This document shows, one piece after another, positions 30,801 to 41,066 of a DNA stretch of 64,000 nucleotides. This stretch comes from Pilasporangium apinafurcum (Eukaryota; Oomycota; Peronosporomycetes; Pythiales; Pythiaceae), in the NCBI GenBank assembly GCA_001600495.1, contig BCKE01000059.1:7841-71840 (forward strand), given 5' to 3'. Every line of letters starts with the position of its first letter. Position 1 is the first letter of the stretch. Both the position numbers and the translations under genes were made by a program. Below the pieces are notes generated by a model that saw only the letters and a list, made by a program, of their open reading frames with translations, made no database searches and had not been told where the DNA came from.

Positions 30801-33521
30801 TTGATAGTTGACAACACTCTTGAGCAGGCTCTCAATTTCAGATACATCTAAAGATCCACCACCATCGACATCTCGCCGTTTGAATTCTTCTTTCAAGCGA
30901 TCCAAGTATCGTCGTTCCTCGAGCTCCTTTTTCGCTTTCTTGCAGTTCGCATCGCATTCCTCCCGCTTCTTTATGACGCTAGCATCCTCTTTCATTGATT
31001 CATTTAGTGCAGACATGATACTCAAAAATACACCCATGTCGTTCGGTGACAGATTCAACGCAAAATCAGACATTTGAATGTTTAACTTTCTTCGTGCTTC
31101 CGGTTTGACACGATCTTTACGAGAAGAACGAATTGATGCCTCATCAGATTTTTGCAATTTTGAACGGTCCAGTTCTGCAATCTGCTTCGCCGATGCTGCT
31201 GTACGCGCAATCCCCCACAAGTCAGTCGCAGCTTTTGTAGTGTGAGCGATGGAATCGGTGCTGGAGCTCGACATTGACTTGGGTTCAATAATAGCCAGCT
31301 GGTATCCCAAAGACAAGTCTACACCTTCTCCTTCGAGCTCCAAAATCGTCCGTAAACCTGTAATATCCAGCTCGATGGAATCTCCAGTGAGTATCACATT
31401 ACATGGTTGGAGAGCGACATCAACGAGCTCCAATTCTATCGCTTCACGACGAGCAGAACTGACTATTTGCACACTTGTATCAGCAGTAAATGCCAATACG
31501 TGAGACTTCAATGTTTTTGAATCCCCAAGGAGGCACAACTCCCACCCCTTCAGAACTACTTTACAGCACAAAGAAAATCCGCCAAGGAGCAGGGGTAAAT
31601 ACTCTTGTGCAACATCTCCGATATACAATGGAGCAGCTTCTTCACGTTGCTCTGGCGATTGAATACCACTTAATGTGTCATAAGCAAGAAATCGCATTTG
31701 CGTTTCTTCATCCTCAGTAACCGCTGGCAAGTACGCATGCATTGTAGCCAACAGCGGATCAAATATTACCAACAAGGAAAAATCCATGAGATTTAATGCA
31801 ACATCCATGTGTCCGTTGGCCAACTGGAAGATCTGAAGCGATAACATTGGGCTCTCCCCAGGGTTACGATCTAGCAGCTGCCGGAACACGTTGGTTGGAG
31901 CATTTCTTTCGTCCAACATCGCAAAGCGAACAATTTCAATACCAGTCACTATGCCTTTCTCTTCTGGGGCAATTTTGGCTATTTCATATTGGAACTCAAG
32001 CTTCAAATCACAGACTACAAACGCAATCAAGTGTTTCCCATTGCCATCATACAGTCGCAACGACAAATGTGGTACTGAGAACGCCAACTGTAATCGATGA
32101 AATCTGGGTGGACTATCGGGCATGTCAGGTTCATATTTGTCCAGCGAGTTGGCTATAAATTTGCGTAGATCTCCTTTTCGTCGCGTTTCCTCATTTGTAA
32201 AAGGCAAATGCGTTCCTGACGATGGCACATCCCATTTAATTGCCTCCGACCTCAAATACAGCAGACGAGAAGCTAAAACATTCGATTCTAAAGCGCTCAG
32301 TCTGGAACAACGTTGTTCAATCTCTGCTTTGTGCTTGAACTTCTGGTACATACGACTGAGGAAGCCTGTTTCATGCGTATGTCGCCATTGCTGACGGTAT
32401 AAGTCTATATATTCATTCGCATCGTTGCCTGTCAGCTCTACAGACTTCTTTTCATCCGCAATCGTCGCGCGATTGTACCAATCGTAGTAATAGCTCAGTG
32501 GGCGGAGTAAACTCATAAGAAATCCAACTTGCGCGGGTCGCACTTGCATCATCGCTTCCTTATTAGGAGAATGCACAATCTCCAATTCCAAGACACGTTG
32601 CTCTTCAATTCGCTGCATATAGACACTCTGGAAAACGAACGGCATGTACACATTAATCTCCATCGAGAACGGCGACATCACATAGCAGGTATCTAAGCTT
32701 CCACCAGGCGCTGCGCGCACAAATATATCAAAATCTTGCAACTGCAGTGCACGTTTGCGGCGATTTCCACTGCCGTGGCCTCGACCAATCTCAAAGGCTT
32801 TCATATCAACACCCAGGCTTGAAGAGCTCCACTCATCTGTAATAACAAGGGAGAATTTTTGCACAATAATCTCAAATGAGTCAATGATTTCATCCACCAG
32901 CAGCTGCCATGACGCTGGTGCCGACACTGTTGCCTTCGCTTCCGACGACGAAGATGAAGATGAAGGTGCTGACGCTTGCTTTTTCTTGGCTTGTGCTATA
33001 GACGCGCGCACATCAGCCAATTCTTTTAACTTCTTTGCAATAGTGGAGGTCCAAGTCTCTAAGCGAGCTAATCTGGCTTCTGCAGCATTCTTTATAGCTT
33101 TATCCTTGCGTGTGGCGTTTTCCTCCCGGTCCCAGATCCATTTCTCTGCCTCGTTCCATCGCAATCCGACTTGCAATCCAGCGATGTGAAACTTGGAGTG
33201 CATTTGCTGGTGTTTCTCACTACCAAAAAATCGGGCCCACAGTGGTAATACCAATAGCATTTGTTGCAATTGCACTTTATCCAGATCCACTGGCAGTCCT
33301 ACAGACGATTCAATTGGCGGCAGTGCGGTTTTGTCCATGACGAAATTCGTAATCTCGAACGATCCGTTGCGCCAGGACCAAGCGATGCGAAAGTTGGGTC
33401 CAACATATGCGCGTGCAACGAAACGCAACACATATGTGAGCAATATATCGCCGCAGACCATAAAGGCCGCGGTGGTCGCCGCACTGATCACCAGCGCATA
33501 GAACAGCAGGGAATAGAACAT
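24801..33521 (-). CDS. VPS13-like bridge lipid-transfer protein with EF-hands
   Basis: A 2906-residue, intron-free frame. The N-terminus has a hydrophobic segment (MFYSLLFYALVISAATTAAF) followed by chorein-like beta sequence (PVDLDKVQLQQMLLVLPLWA). Two EF-hand pairs are inserted: DVDGGGSLD and DSDGSGDIS near residues 885-935, and DVDGSGELD and DTDKSGLVS near 1330-1400. All four loops keep the calcium ligands. A VPS13 adaptor-binding/SHR-BD-like region lies around 1800-2300 (WIHNRSGLDLRFKLQKG). The VPS13 C-terminal block (ELLGDPVGLATDIVDGF, GVGRGTMQLVASPVIGTLG) is near 2500-2640. A C2-like domain (about 2690 on) ends the protein. VPS13 proteins form grooves that carry lipids between membranes. 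EF-hands are not standard in the animal or yeast proteins and suggest calcium control. Confidence 0.9.
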   Translation of the reverse strand: MFYSLLFYALVISAATTAAFMVCGDILLTYVLRFVARAYVGPNFRIAWSWRNGSFEITNFVMDKTALPPIESSVGLPVDLDKVQLQQMLLVLPLWARFFGSEKHQQMHSKFHIAGLQVGLRWNEAEKWIWDREENATRKDKAIKNAAEARLARLETWTSTIAKKLKELADVRASIAQAKKKQASAPSSSSSSSEAKATVSAPASWQLLVDEIIDSFEIIVQKFSLVITDEWSSSSLGVDMKAFEIGRGHGSGNRRKRALQLQDFDIFVRAAPGGSLDTCYVMSPFSMEINVYMPFVFQSVYMQRIEEQRVLELEIVHSPNKEAMMQVRPAQVGFLMSLLRPLSYYYDWYNRATIADEKKSVELTGNDANEYIDLYRQQWRHTHETGFLSRMYQKFKHKAEIEQRCSRLSALESNVLASRLLYLRSEAIKWDVPSSGTHLPFTNEETRRKGDLRKFIANSLDKYEPDMPDSPPRFHRLQLAFSVPHLSLRLYDGNGKHLIAFVVCDLKLEFQYEIAKIAPEEKGIVTGIEIVRFAMLDERNAPTNVFRQLLDRNPGESPMLSLQIFQLANGHMDVALNLMDFSLLVIFDPLLATMHAYLPAVTEDEETQMRFLAYDTLSGIQSPEQREEAAPLYIGDVAQEYLPLLLGGFSLCCKVVLKGWELCLLGDSKTLKSHVLAFTADTSVQIVSSARREAIELELVDVALQPCNVILTGDSIELDITGLRTILELEGEGVDLSLGYQLAIIEPKSMSSSSTDSIAHTTKAATDLWGIARTAASAKQIAELDRSKLQKSDEASIRSSRKDRVKPEARRKLNIQMSDFALNLSPNDMGVFLSIMSALNESMKEDASVIKKREECDANCKKAKKELEERRYLDRLKEEFKRRDVDGGGSLDVSEIESLLKSVVNYQNLTKDEFEATVREFISIVDSDGSGDISFEEFENALSRKKKNYARLHRGVVSLTGQEYVDPRMQRNQVPYLSGEKSNTLANAKALSDFWSRYEEQVGATKTSLNGIPVDVAQKKMVRTFKNYDYAQEAWNRLVNPMIAKPGEQSVWLLSKEMDMDSRGNVIDQLLSSLNSDQQNLLAANASPPTDLRMFVQTILSTSFGGFYIRLVDEMLPMGLPALEISLEELTIYGNFCMWDGAQEGLFSSDIQAQKRANNNYGVGKLSFDVYGKYYNTKARQIEPFLEFYQGVLDVKKDPEAPWSIVYSSDMYLHMNVTSAFMEILNANVANFTKVEKSTERDRPHIKEEGGLFWMFNESGVNFKYYVVAKKQTKENMRIETITPIVTVPPGDAHPCTLLNIDEELKDYEQQSLKEKQLRQAFRNADVDGSGELDTDEVRAVLRAVYEEEDRQRRGRTSSSMKRSSSGLRHSSSVLDNEEDLNKAVEDFIAIADTDKSGLVSWEEFKVAISKSRETVDRFISVEIDGHKPIHNIPLASIGHTQVYELIPYVEDIEAEKSVPTLYKEGVALLNKIEKPSHEELQRAYAYLRRVKELDPNYEWIDNYMTECMRTYVPTLVAITLTINGALGLQVKVAGAVSIENGTAKETECLLLNEEGEIARQNPEQHDGNERYFVLAPHGSLSIPIDLVNAGSFAIRQIGETEWSNRLPLSVREQQLYKRLTRYEREEAKKSQQGSGKKSLRTTKMVEKMGNDIELPNIDEHVPPGKEIMYPSRNCIDNQPTIVKETISANDQQLGTWSLVIQPQLVLQNVLPCGVEYAIVQPSDCPRDLLDNNGEFRVTNVGSDSKTSREVKLLGQLDYFEYVSDVNSRRLFIESGKSVQVFGLNLETPALMKMRLCASDSNRSEKWSVPFLINLNEDRTTFDSDEYELRFDNGPAIVLLQQWQAHAARTLFFYTPFWIHNRSGLDLRFKLQKGFVPTVEQHRDYFNGAKEIPLLANAPTAKAMVSVRPFQETPQEYDGDKLIPLNSRKYLPNFEKLNWSEAQDMASVGTKGELRPIESGNYSFVLAFDTRAAPGQFFRSKIFVISPRFVFTNRISRPLQVTPILLDKKGRRGKSSRDKEEINATLKENESVIVYRMVGPEKHIVGLRLRDMLRANEESTPGEWSPNIPLFKIAEAIKNPNVLYNKAEDTAIWTRGNLGDGPICNVSVQEREEILFTTFSDISEAPRYRIENRSTRHSIRYVQQGVKSAEEIVLRPQESHSFVWDDPKVLPLQLKVTPTHWKIPTVIDFMKIGPVKDLTPNEVRAEVYIDNMTRVFAVGDTTIFSEVRLEGSMHDFLTNTHIDMSMQGIGVTIVDNQPREVMNITMENLHFNSAANSRKCVLTLHHFQIDDMTPNSAYPIVLAPLDSGYNSDKREGWLPDEGERPFFSLTLESSPQPGIMIVNDFNLELHSLVVKLNLEYILGLVNVLLEFIPKSDEETIHQQGIDTKNSMLERKLPFPDENQENGRLFYFKRWYMAPFDFHLVFDSVQEDKGEGISSILGPTLGSIVGGIAYVTPEFSFGEIVHINRFFYEYDLIYDVVLKIVYAVVGQWYKIVGSVELLGDPVGLATDIVDGFALAVRQLKRDVTGKSVRKGESALTLAQTVFGVPLRSVSKVSNGLGDVVKKATAFKSQEEPDEPRHIGAGIVQSGVVFTKSLAYGASGFVKEPVRGAKSGGVVGFAKGVGRGTMQLVASPVIGTLGVVEKMTQSMSNTTHLLDEKTYEGTRRPARDLTVDPLKPLPDSNVITEVELHCLSIEGLPDNVSTQVVVRVYTQTNGCPAKDVGKYKSSTIHHTGKPKFDQSWLISIMSLDTFIEVNVFQKRKPMPKKRLGYVRFSMEEIFRDFSSIPVKILSNSKTKQQLKKRKRVRGSIVAEIASANSDTLETRDDSWRQKIRRPASTSVISDEFDLDDNESDMYEHDVEMLTSRSLGAEDSFSPTPVPIPLEECVWDAKINLSIRYVNDMRRYS

Positions 33522-33902
33522 TCTTCAGCTATAACGTTCACGGATATGCCCGTGCGGGCTTCTCAAGTTTCCTTTTTCACTATTTTACTTGAGGGCGACG
33601 AGTGAAAGCGACCAATGAGGCAGTTCGGCGCCTAGCACCAACGTGCGTGCGGGTGTCGCACACACCCTCATAACTTTCTGGAAACATCTTATGACACCGT
33701 TAGACAACCAGTGTGGTCCACATAAAGATGTAGGTAAATTTTGTACAAAAAACAGGATTCACCAATAAAAAGCCTTAGAGATAACTTTCTTGTATATTCA
33801 TTGGATGAAATAAAATGTAGAAAAGGGGATACATAGAAAGAGAAATCCCAACCTCAACACGTTCTGTGGATTCCGCTTCAAGAGTCGGGCCAGATGTTGG
33901 CT

Positions 33903-36031
33903 TCAGTCCAGTGCTTGGAGATTGGTATGGGGAGTTCGCGCGGATTTGCAGATGGATGGTGTGGATACTGGTTGCCTTTGAGGAGCTGGTGGCGGTAGTG
34001 AAGATGTATCTCGTGTGGATCCATATCCTAAGTTGGAAATTTCACGCAGAATCTCATGTCGTGTCAAAGGTCGCACCTGTGACTCATCTCCCCTGCTGGA
34101 TGCGTCAGATGATCTTACAGTTGAAGCATTTAAGTCGCCTGCGTCATCCTCACTGTTATCACTCTCTTCATCCTATCAGTTAGAATATACAAATACAAAC
34201 CGTGAGGTAAAAGGTACCATATCGAGCAGTTGCTTTCCTCTAAAAGAGCATAGGCTGTCGACGGACTACCTAGAACGTACCGTACTGTGCATGGATGGCA
34301 GTTGCTGCGGTCGATGGAGGAAGGGAGATCGTCGCGCACGTTCCTGTAATTGCGCCCACGTTTCTCGCTCTTCCCCCGCATCTTTAAAGAACCGGAGAGG
34401 ATCCGCGCGGTCGATGAGAGACGGAGCGGGTGGTGGACCACTCACATGAACGGACTGCTCTCTATTAGTACACGGTGATAGAGGCGGAGCAGGAGGTAGA
34501 GCGAGTACTTTGCTGCCGTCTTGCGGCATGGTCTCCATTGTTTGTGCTATTGTATCGAACGCATTGGTCTGACTATTTGCGAGCAGAGGCGGTGCTTTCA
34601 AGGTCGTTTCCAATCGTGATGTGAGCTGATCAACATGGTCACTGTCGTTCTGCTCTTCTGGAGGTACCTCATGGATTGGTTCTTTCACCATCTCGCTGGA
34701 CGTCACAACCTCACGATCGCTATTACTCACACTAATGTCACTGTTCGAATTGTCATCAGTTGACACTTGGTCTATCGTTGTTGTTGTCGTCGCACTCATT
34801 GACTTGAGAAGCTCTTTGTCGTTTACTCCCTTATTTTCTTCTTCCATCGCCCAAAATTTCGCACCCATTCGCTTTACGCCGCCTCCTAACACTTCATACT
34901 TGGCTTTAATGGAGTCTATATGTGCCTGCTCGATTCGTTCATCCCATTTCGCCCGTTCTTGAGAGTCCAACTTGGCATATTCCTCCTTTGTGATGCCTCG
35001 AAATCCGCGGAGATCAACATTTGCTACATTTACAGTCTCATCCTGTTCCGGATGATTGTTATTCCCACTAGCATTCTCCTTTTCCACCATTTTCTGCAAA
35101 CGCTCCTTCTCCAGCTCCTGCAGCCGTTTCTCGCGCACTTGTGCTTGCCAGTCACGGAACTCTTGCAATGTGCGCCGTCGCTCGTCGTTTTCCCTGTTGA
35201 TAAATGCTCGTTTGGCCTGCAATTCAGCGTCATTTCCACCTTCTTGCCAGGCTGCCACAGCAGTGCGCTCGATGGGAAAAATAGGGCGATCGAGAAACGA
35301 TAACTGAGGTAATGCGGATATATATACTTTGCGGAAGTACTTGGTCTTGGAAACCACCGCATTGCCTGTAATCCTTAACGCCTTGAGCTGTGGAATCGCC
35401 TTGAGTACCGTCAACGTCTCGACACTTTCTAGCTGATTGTGACTGATATCGAGATTTGAAAGCTGCTGACATTTGGTAAGTTCCATCAGGTCGTCGCTGG
35501 TCGTGAGCTGATTCCGTGATACATTAAGCGACGATAATTGAGGCAAATGGGCGAGTCCTGATAGTGTCGTGATGCGATTCTCACTCAAATCCAGCGTATT
35601 GAGTTCACGAAGACATTCCAGGTTTTCAATCTTTTCGATCAGATTCTTACTCAAATATAAACAGCGTAAATGTACCAGCGAGAATAGATTTTCGATCTTG
35701 GTTAGTCCATTCGATTCCAGCCATAACGCCTTGAGATTGTAGTATGCATCCAAACCTTCAATTTTCTGGAATCCGCGGAAATGTGCATATCTACATTACA
35801 TCTCAATGCATTAAAAATCATCTGGTTATTGGTCCAAGTAGAATGAATATGCAAAGTGCACACTTACAAACTATCGTTCAGCTCGGGAGTTTCGTAGCCA
35901 TCATTTTCCAGACAGAGTTCACGCAATGTAGCAGCGTCCATGACCGGTATTTGACCTTTTCGGTCGGCCTTGAAGCGATTCTTCTCAAGCTCTCGCAGGC
36001 GATTCAACGGTGACATTGTTGCAGTGCTCAT
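33903..36031 (-). CDS. DNAAF1: dynein axonemal assembly factor 1 (LRRC50/ODA7 type)
   Basis: Leucine-rich-repeat protein needed to preassemble ciliary dynein arms. Likely exons: 35868-36031, 34281-35790 and 33903-34172. The first exon encodes MSTATMSPLNRLRELEKNRF and ends in PELNDSL. The second starts with the conserved YAHFRGFQKIEGLDAYYNLK, followed by about six LRRs (LWLESNGLTKIENL, LYLSKNLIEKIENL, LDLSENRITTLSGL) and an LRR cap (ALPQLSFLDRP). Then come a charged coiled-coil region, a low-complexity tail and a short third exon. The gene implies that this organism builds motile flagella. The 380 bp between it and the VPS13 start holds no gene. Confidence 0.9.
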
Positions 36032-36314
36032 AATGGTACAAACTAATAAGGATGGAAGAGTAGATACTACATGAAAGGACACGCCTTTTCGTGATTTTTA
36101 CCCAAGATTGATCACTGTAATTTTACCGTTGATACTTGCTAACAAACGGTAAATTTACCGGAATGATATTTTTATGGGGGATTGCTTTTCGCCAGAAAAT
36201 TCGATACAGGTACATACTATATAGGTGTGACAAGACTATCGACATAAATCAAACTCAGAAACCATCACAGAATTGCATTCGCAGAATTTTACTTGCATCT
36301 TGATGACCTTTTTC

Positions 36315-38501
36315 TTATAGATCGATCAATTTGAACTCGTCGCGGAAGAGATTTATGTCTCTCGTGTCCGCCAGCTTCACGAGATCGAAACGCTCCATGC
36401 ACGTGAAGCAAATTCTTAAATAGCTCCAGATATGCTCCGCCTGGTTGTTCAAACTCAACGCATGCAGATAACATTTGGTCGCTTCTTCGTAATTGCCCAA
36501 ATTTGCATGACTGATGCCCAAGTTCAGCCACCCGCGAGCGTAACGAGGCTTCAATTCTAGCGCTCTAAAGGACACCATATTAGCATACAAGAAATAGTAA
36601 TCCCAGTGCTTATCTCACACAATCAAACATACCTGTGATAGGCAGGAATGGCTTCTGCAGATCGAGAGGAATTGGCCAAAGTAGCGCCAATCTTGTTCCA
36701 CAACGAATATTCATCCGGCCGATGTTCCGATGCCATTCGAAAACTGTTGACAGCGGCATCATAATCTTTAGAGACGTTGTACAATACACCAAGCACCACT
36801 TGGACATCCGAGTCATGCGGGTCATGGGCGCGAGCCTGTAGCATGAGCTGCATCACTTCATCCATCAGCGATCCATCACTGTACTCATCCACGACGATCT
36901 CTAGACCATGGAACTTTGGATTGTGTTGCACCCATGCTTTGAGGTTCTTAAGCGCACCTTGAGGGTTGAGCTCGTTCACGTTACTGACACCAAGTGCCAA
37001 TAATGCGCTCAGATTATATGGATCTTCTTCAACAGCACGCTCTAGACAAATAATCGCGCTCTTGTCTTCGTCATTCTCGGCGTGACACTCGCCCAGCATG
37101 CGCCATGCTTCACTGTTCTCTGGATGCTGCTGTACTTCTGCTTCAAACGCTAAAATTGCATCCGATAAGTGACCCGATTTAAACAGCTTCACGCCTCGTT
37201 CGAAATTGTCCAGTGCGTCCATGAACGGATTCTCGGATTTGTAGGCATAATCCTTATCATTCACGTTGTCCCATGCGTCCTCAAAAGGATCTGTGATTTG
37301 AGCCTCCGCCATCGCTTTCTCCCATATCTCCTCCTGTCATGACGATAAAACCATCAATTACAATGATACAAGTATACTATGCAAAAACAGTACTCACCAA
37401 ATTATCGCTTTCGTTCCATGCACCTTCCAGCGTCTTTTCTTCCGCGGTATGCGAATCCTCCCACGCATGGTCCATATTTTTCGCCTCCGTTGAGTGCGCA
37501 TCTCTCCATACGCTCTCCAAACCTTGCTGCTGAGCACCAGCAGCTTCGGCAAACGCACTTTCCATCGACGTAGCAGCCGCATGCTCACTATTAGCCCAAG
37601 ACGATTCGAAGAGATCACGATTCACTCGCACGTCCGATGTCTCCTCCCACGCTCCTTCCAATGCACCTTCTGCTCGTAATCCAGTACCATTGACTTCGTT
37701 TTTGACTTCATCAATCTCTAATTCGCCACTGCCGACTTGATTCATAAACTTCAAAAACTCGCTGTTCTGCCACTTCGGATCGGGGTTTTGCGCCATCGTG
37801 CGCGCCATTTCATTGGAAACCTGTTGCGTTTCCAGCAAACGACTGTCATTTTTCGTCACCTGCTCCGAGGATGTATGTTCCAATGACTCCGCCATGTGGT
37901 GAGTATGGTTATACTGTTGATGCATTTGCGGAATGGGTGCCTTTGTTTCTTCCCATGCGATTTCCTGGCGCGATTTTCCAGCTGTTTGCCAAGCATCGTC
38001 CAAATGGGTTCCACGGAAGTCCTCAATCCAGGCTTCGTGTTGTTGCGGACGCTGATGCATCATTTGTGGTGGTGGTGGTGGGTGGTGATGCATCGGCTGG
38101 AAAGCCGCCCTTTTCGAGTCTTGAAATGCCCCCTCCATGGCTGCTGCATGTGGCGAAGGCATCATCATCCTTGGCGCTTGCTGGGCTTCACCCGCGCGGA
38201 ACGCAGCTTCCATACGAGATCGATGCATCGCTTCTTGTTCAAATCCTTGCAGGAACTGTGCGTCCGCACCATGGGCAAAGTTCTGTCGCTGCATTTGCAT
38301 GGCCATGTCACTTTGAAACGCCGGTTGTGGTCCATTCGCTCGCCCACGAACACTTCCACGCGCTTGAGCCTGAAGCACACTATCCATGGCGCGCGAGAGC
38401 GGGTTCTGTGAAGCCACCGTGCCGTCCACGCTGCATCCCGTTCCCTGCACGAGTTTTCCGAGGACGTCCATACTGCCGCAGTTTGTCTTGTGATCTCGCA
38501 C
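36315..38501 (-). CDS. PEX5: peroxisomal import receptor PEX5
   Basis: Cytosolic receptor that binds PTS1 tripeptides of peroxisomal matrix proteins and docks at PEX13/PEX14. Exons: 37398-38501, 36633-37333 and 36315-36564. The N-terminal Cys that is ubiquitinated for recycling is present (TNCGSMDVLGKLV). The middle is Gln/Met-rich with one canonical WxxxF motif (AWIEDF) and about ten further Trp-centred motifs (AWQTA, AWEET, SWANS, VWRDA, AWEDS, AWNES, AWDNV). The C-terminal third is TPR (NPFMDALDNFERGVKLFKSG, SEAWRMLGECHAEND, SLWNKIGATLANSSRS, ARGWLNLGISHANLGNYEEA). It ends LFRDEFKLIDL. Confidence 0.93.
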
Positions 38502-41066
38502 TCTTTCTTCTATTTTGGTGTGAAGCTTGACTGAGTAAACACCAAACTACATATATAAAATTTCAAGATACTGTATATGTTACTCCTTCAACATGTATCA
38601 TTAGATAGAGGTATTTGCTGGTATACGTATGCACAAAGAGGATAGCATTTTTCCACCAATTCCCAAGAAACGCGCTTCGTTAAAACGCCTTCCCATGGGA
38701 TGTCTATTTTTCAAGATTGGTTCTTCAACATGTATGAATTCAGTATGCGCTCATGAGGTACATATATAATCCGATATGTGCTAATGAACACGAGATACCC
38801 ATGCGTTGATGCATGGGTGACAAAAGCATCGAGCACTCTATATTATAGTGTGACTATTCTTCGTAAATTGAACCAGTCTCAGATTATGCTACTATTTTAT
38901 AAATACTAAAAATAGTGTTATCTGATTCTATTTACAAGATTTCTGAATATGGTCTGATTCTGGCTGATTTGTGTATCGTACCACATCTGGGTTATCTTGA
39001 ATCAATCAACAGTCTCATGAATCAAGTTGCGCACGTTTCTACTGTTCACAGCGATCAATAATGATGATACAAACAAGACGAGAATGCGTTTGCATTCATA
39101 GATGGTGAAGACTGAATCGCGAGGTAGCGGTCCGTATGGTCATTCCGTGCTTGATTCGCAAGCCTGGCTGTGTAGACTGATGCAAGATGGTCCAATCGAG
39201 AAAACATTGCTGTAGAATACATGTCTCGGATTGTGTAGTGGATTTATCACCATTCAGTCTTTCAAGCGCTGGCGTGTACGCACGAGTCACCTGACAAGTC
39301 AACGTATACTTTTTTCATACATATACAGCAGTTGTACACTACTAGTAGATTCTCATTCTTTCACTTTCTGTTGTAGATGTGTAAGTCACTAGGAGAAGTT
39401 TTGTGATCTTCATGGTCTTCGATTTACCACCCGTCATTCAGTTGATTTCTTGTATTTTTGGATGGTAATGCTTGCTTCAAATTTGAATGTCGCCGAGAAA
39501 CCTACTGTACCTATTGCGTCGTGTGACGAGGTTGGTCTTGGCGGGTGATTACAAGTGCATCCTCCTCTTTTTCCTGCGATACGTACCACATCCAACTAAG
39601 AATCAGAGGCGCATCTCTCGGCACTTAAATCATACGACTGTCTAAGAAAGCATGTGAGAGGGACTATCGTATAGGTCCACACATGAAGACCAACACAGAA
39701 ATTCCTAGATAGCTTGCCCAATCTACGCTCCCCGCCACCAAGCAGAATGAAACACCGTGTTTATGTTGCTTGAGATCTTTTTTTGCTCCCCACAAATCAA
39801 GTAAGGCTGCGTCACGGCATCCCATAGAATGGCGGACAGATTCTTTCTCGATCAATGCTAAGAGGATTTATTTATCACCTCATTGTGAGTGCTTGTCCTG
39901 TTTGCTGCTTTGTGGTCGTTTGTGTCACTTGGATGAATGAATCACGATTTGTTTGTGTTGAGTATAAAAATCTAATAATTTTTTTATACGAAAGCGAAGT
40001 GCATTCGACTACGTACTCTATACTGAAAAAGACAGTGACTACATAACGCCCACTATTGATTGTGTACCACTGACTAAGTTCAGTTGGTGAAAATGTGAGA
40101 CAGTGAAAAATTGACTAAAAATTGAAATAACCCAAAGCTGTGGAGAATTAAAAAAAATATAATATCAAACAAGTAAAAAATATACCCCAAAGTCTATTAT
40201 ATATTTAACTATATACAGGGTTGGGGCGAAGAGTATTTAATCCTCTACCAGCACAATATCATGATATACTGGAATGAGATGCAAGTAATTTTGACTAAAA
40301 GAATTCGGAGACAGCCAGTATTTCCCAAACTCATGTCATTCCATGGATACTCAGACCAGTTTACGACGATGATAATAACATTGCATGCATCAACTTCGCT
40401 TCATGAGTCAAGTTTACTTGGTCACAAAACGGTTAATTTACCTCTTTTGATTCATTTGTAACGTGAGTTGTGCATTCTTCAGAAAACATATCACTATTTT
40501 TCACGTTTCTTCATGAATGCGATGTGGCATAAGACCAACAGTCGTACAATTCGTTTTTCTTTCAGCCAGCAAGCCTCTCATCCTCTTTTTCTTCAGTTCA
40601 TTTAAGTGGAAAGCTTTGCAACCTTCACAACTATCAAAATTTCTTGCCAATGAATCTGTCGACGTTGAACGGCTCAGCACAATCCTGCACTGTGACTGGC
40701 TTAAACCAAGAACCAGCTGGCGAACGTAAATCCACCTTTCGACCCCTAACCTGATCTATTTCCGTAACGAGAAATCCACCACTCTCCCCTATCCTCGTTG
40801 ATCAACCTCACTGACAGACAGGTATGACTGGTCTGATTGGCTGGAGTGACAGGCCCAAAAAACGAGCCTACTCTTTATCATTATGAGAGAATAATCATAT
40901 CCTCTGCCTCTCACTGAGCCACATTGAAATATTTGACGCAACCAGCGCAAGTTCAAACACGTTTCCACGGTAGTGCACGCTCTACTACAGACACGTCCCC
41001 GACACATCACATCAAGACGATTTTTTTTGCTCTAGGGCAATTTGATTATTTGTCATTAACAAGCGT
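38502..41066. other. 2.6-kb intergenic region
   Basis: No frame here is convincing on either strand. It contains a perfect hairpin at 38797-38818 and long AT-rich runs around 40120-40220. The 3' part must hold the PP2C promoter and the 5' part the PEX5 promoter. A decayed mobile element cannot be excluded. Confidence 0.5.
38797..38818. repeat. hairpin ACCCATGC/GCATGGGT
   Basis: Perfect 8-bp arms with the loop GTTGAT, in a gene-free region. It resembles subterminal hairpins of IS200/IS605-like elements, but no nuclease or transposase gene lies next to it. Confidence 0.6.

Noticed and set aside
33866-34449. Two plus-strand open frames of 105 and 144 residues
   Set aside because: They lie antisense to the spliced 3' exons of the DNAAF1 gene and have no codon pattern or motif of their own.
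37871-38530. Plus-strand open frames of 219 and 171 residues
   Set aside because: They are antisense to PEX5; the open frames follow from the Met/Gln/His-rich codons on the other strand.
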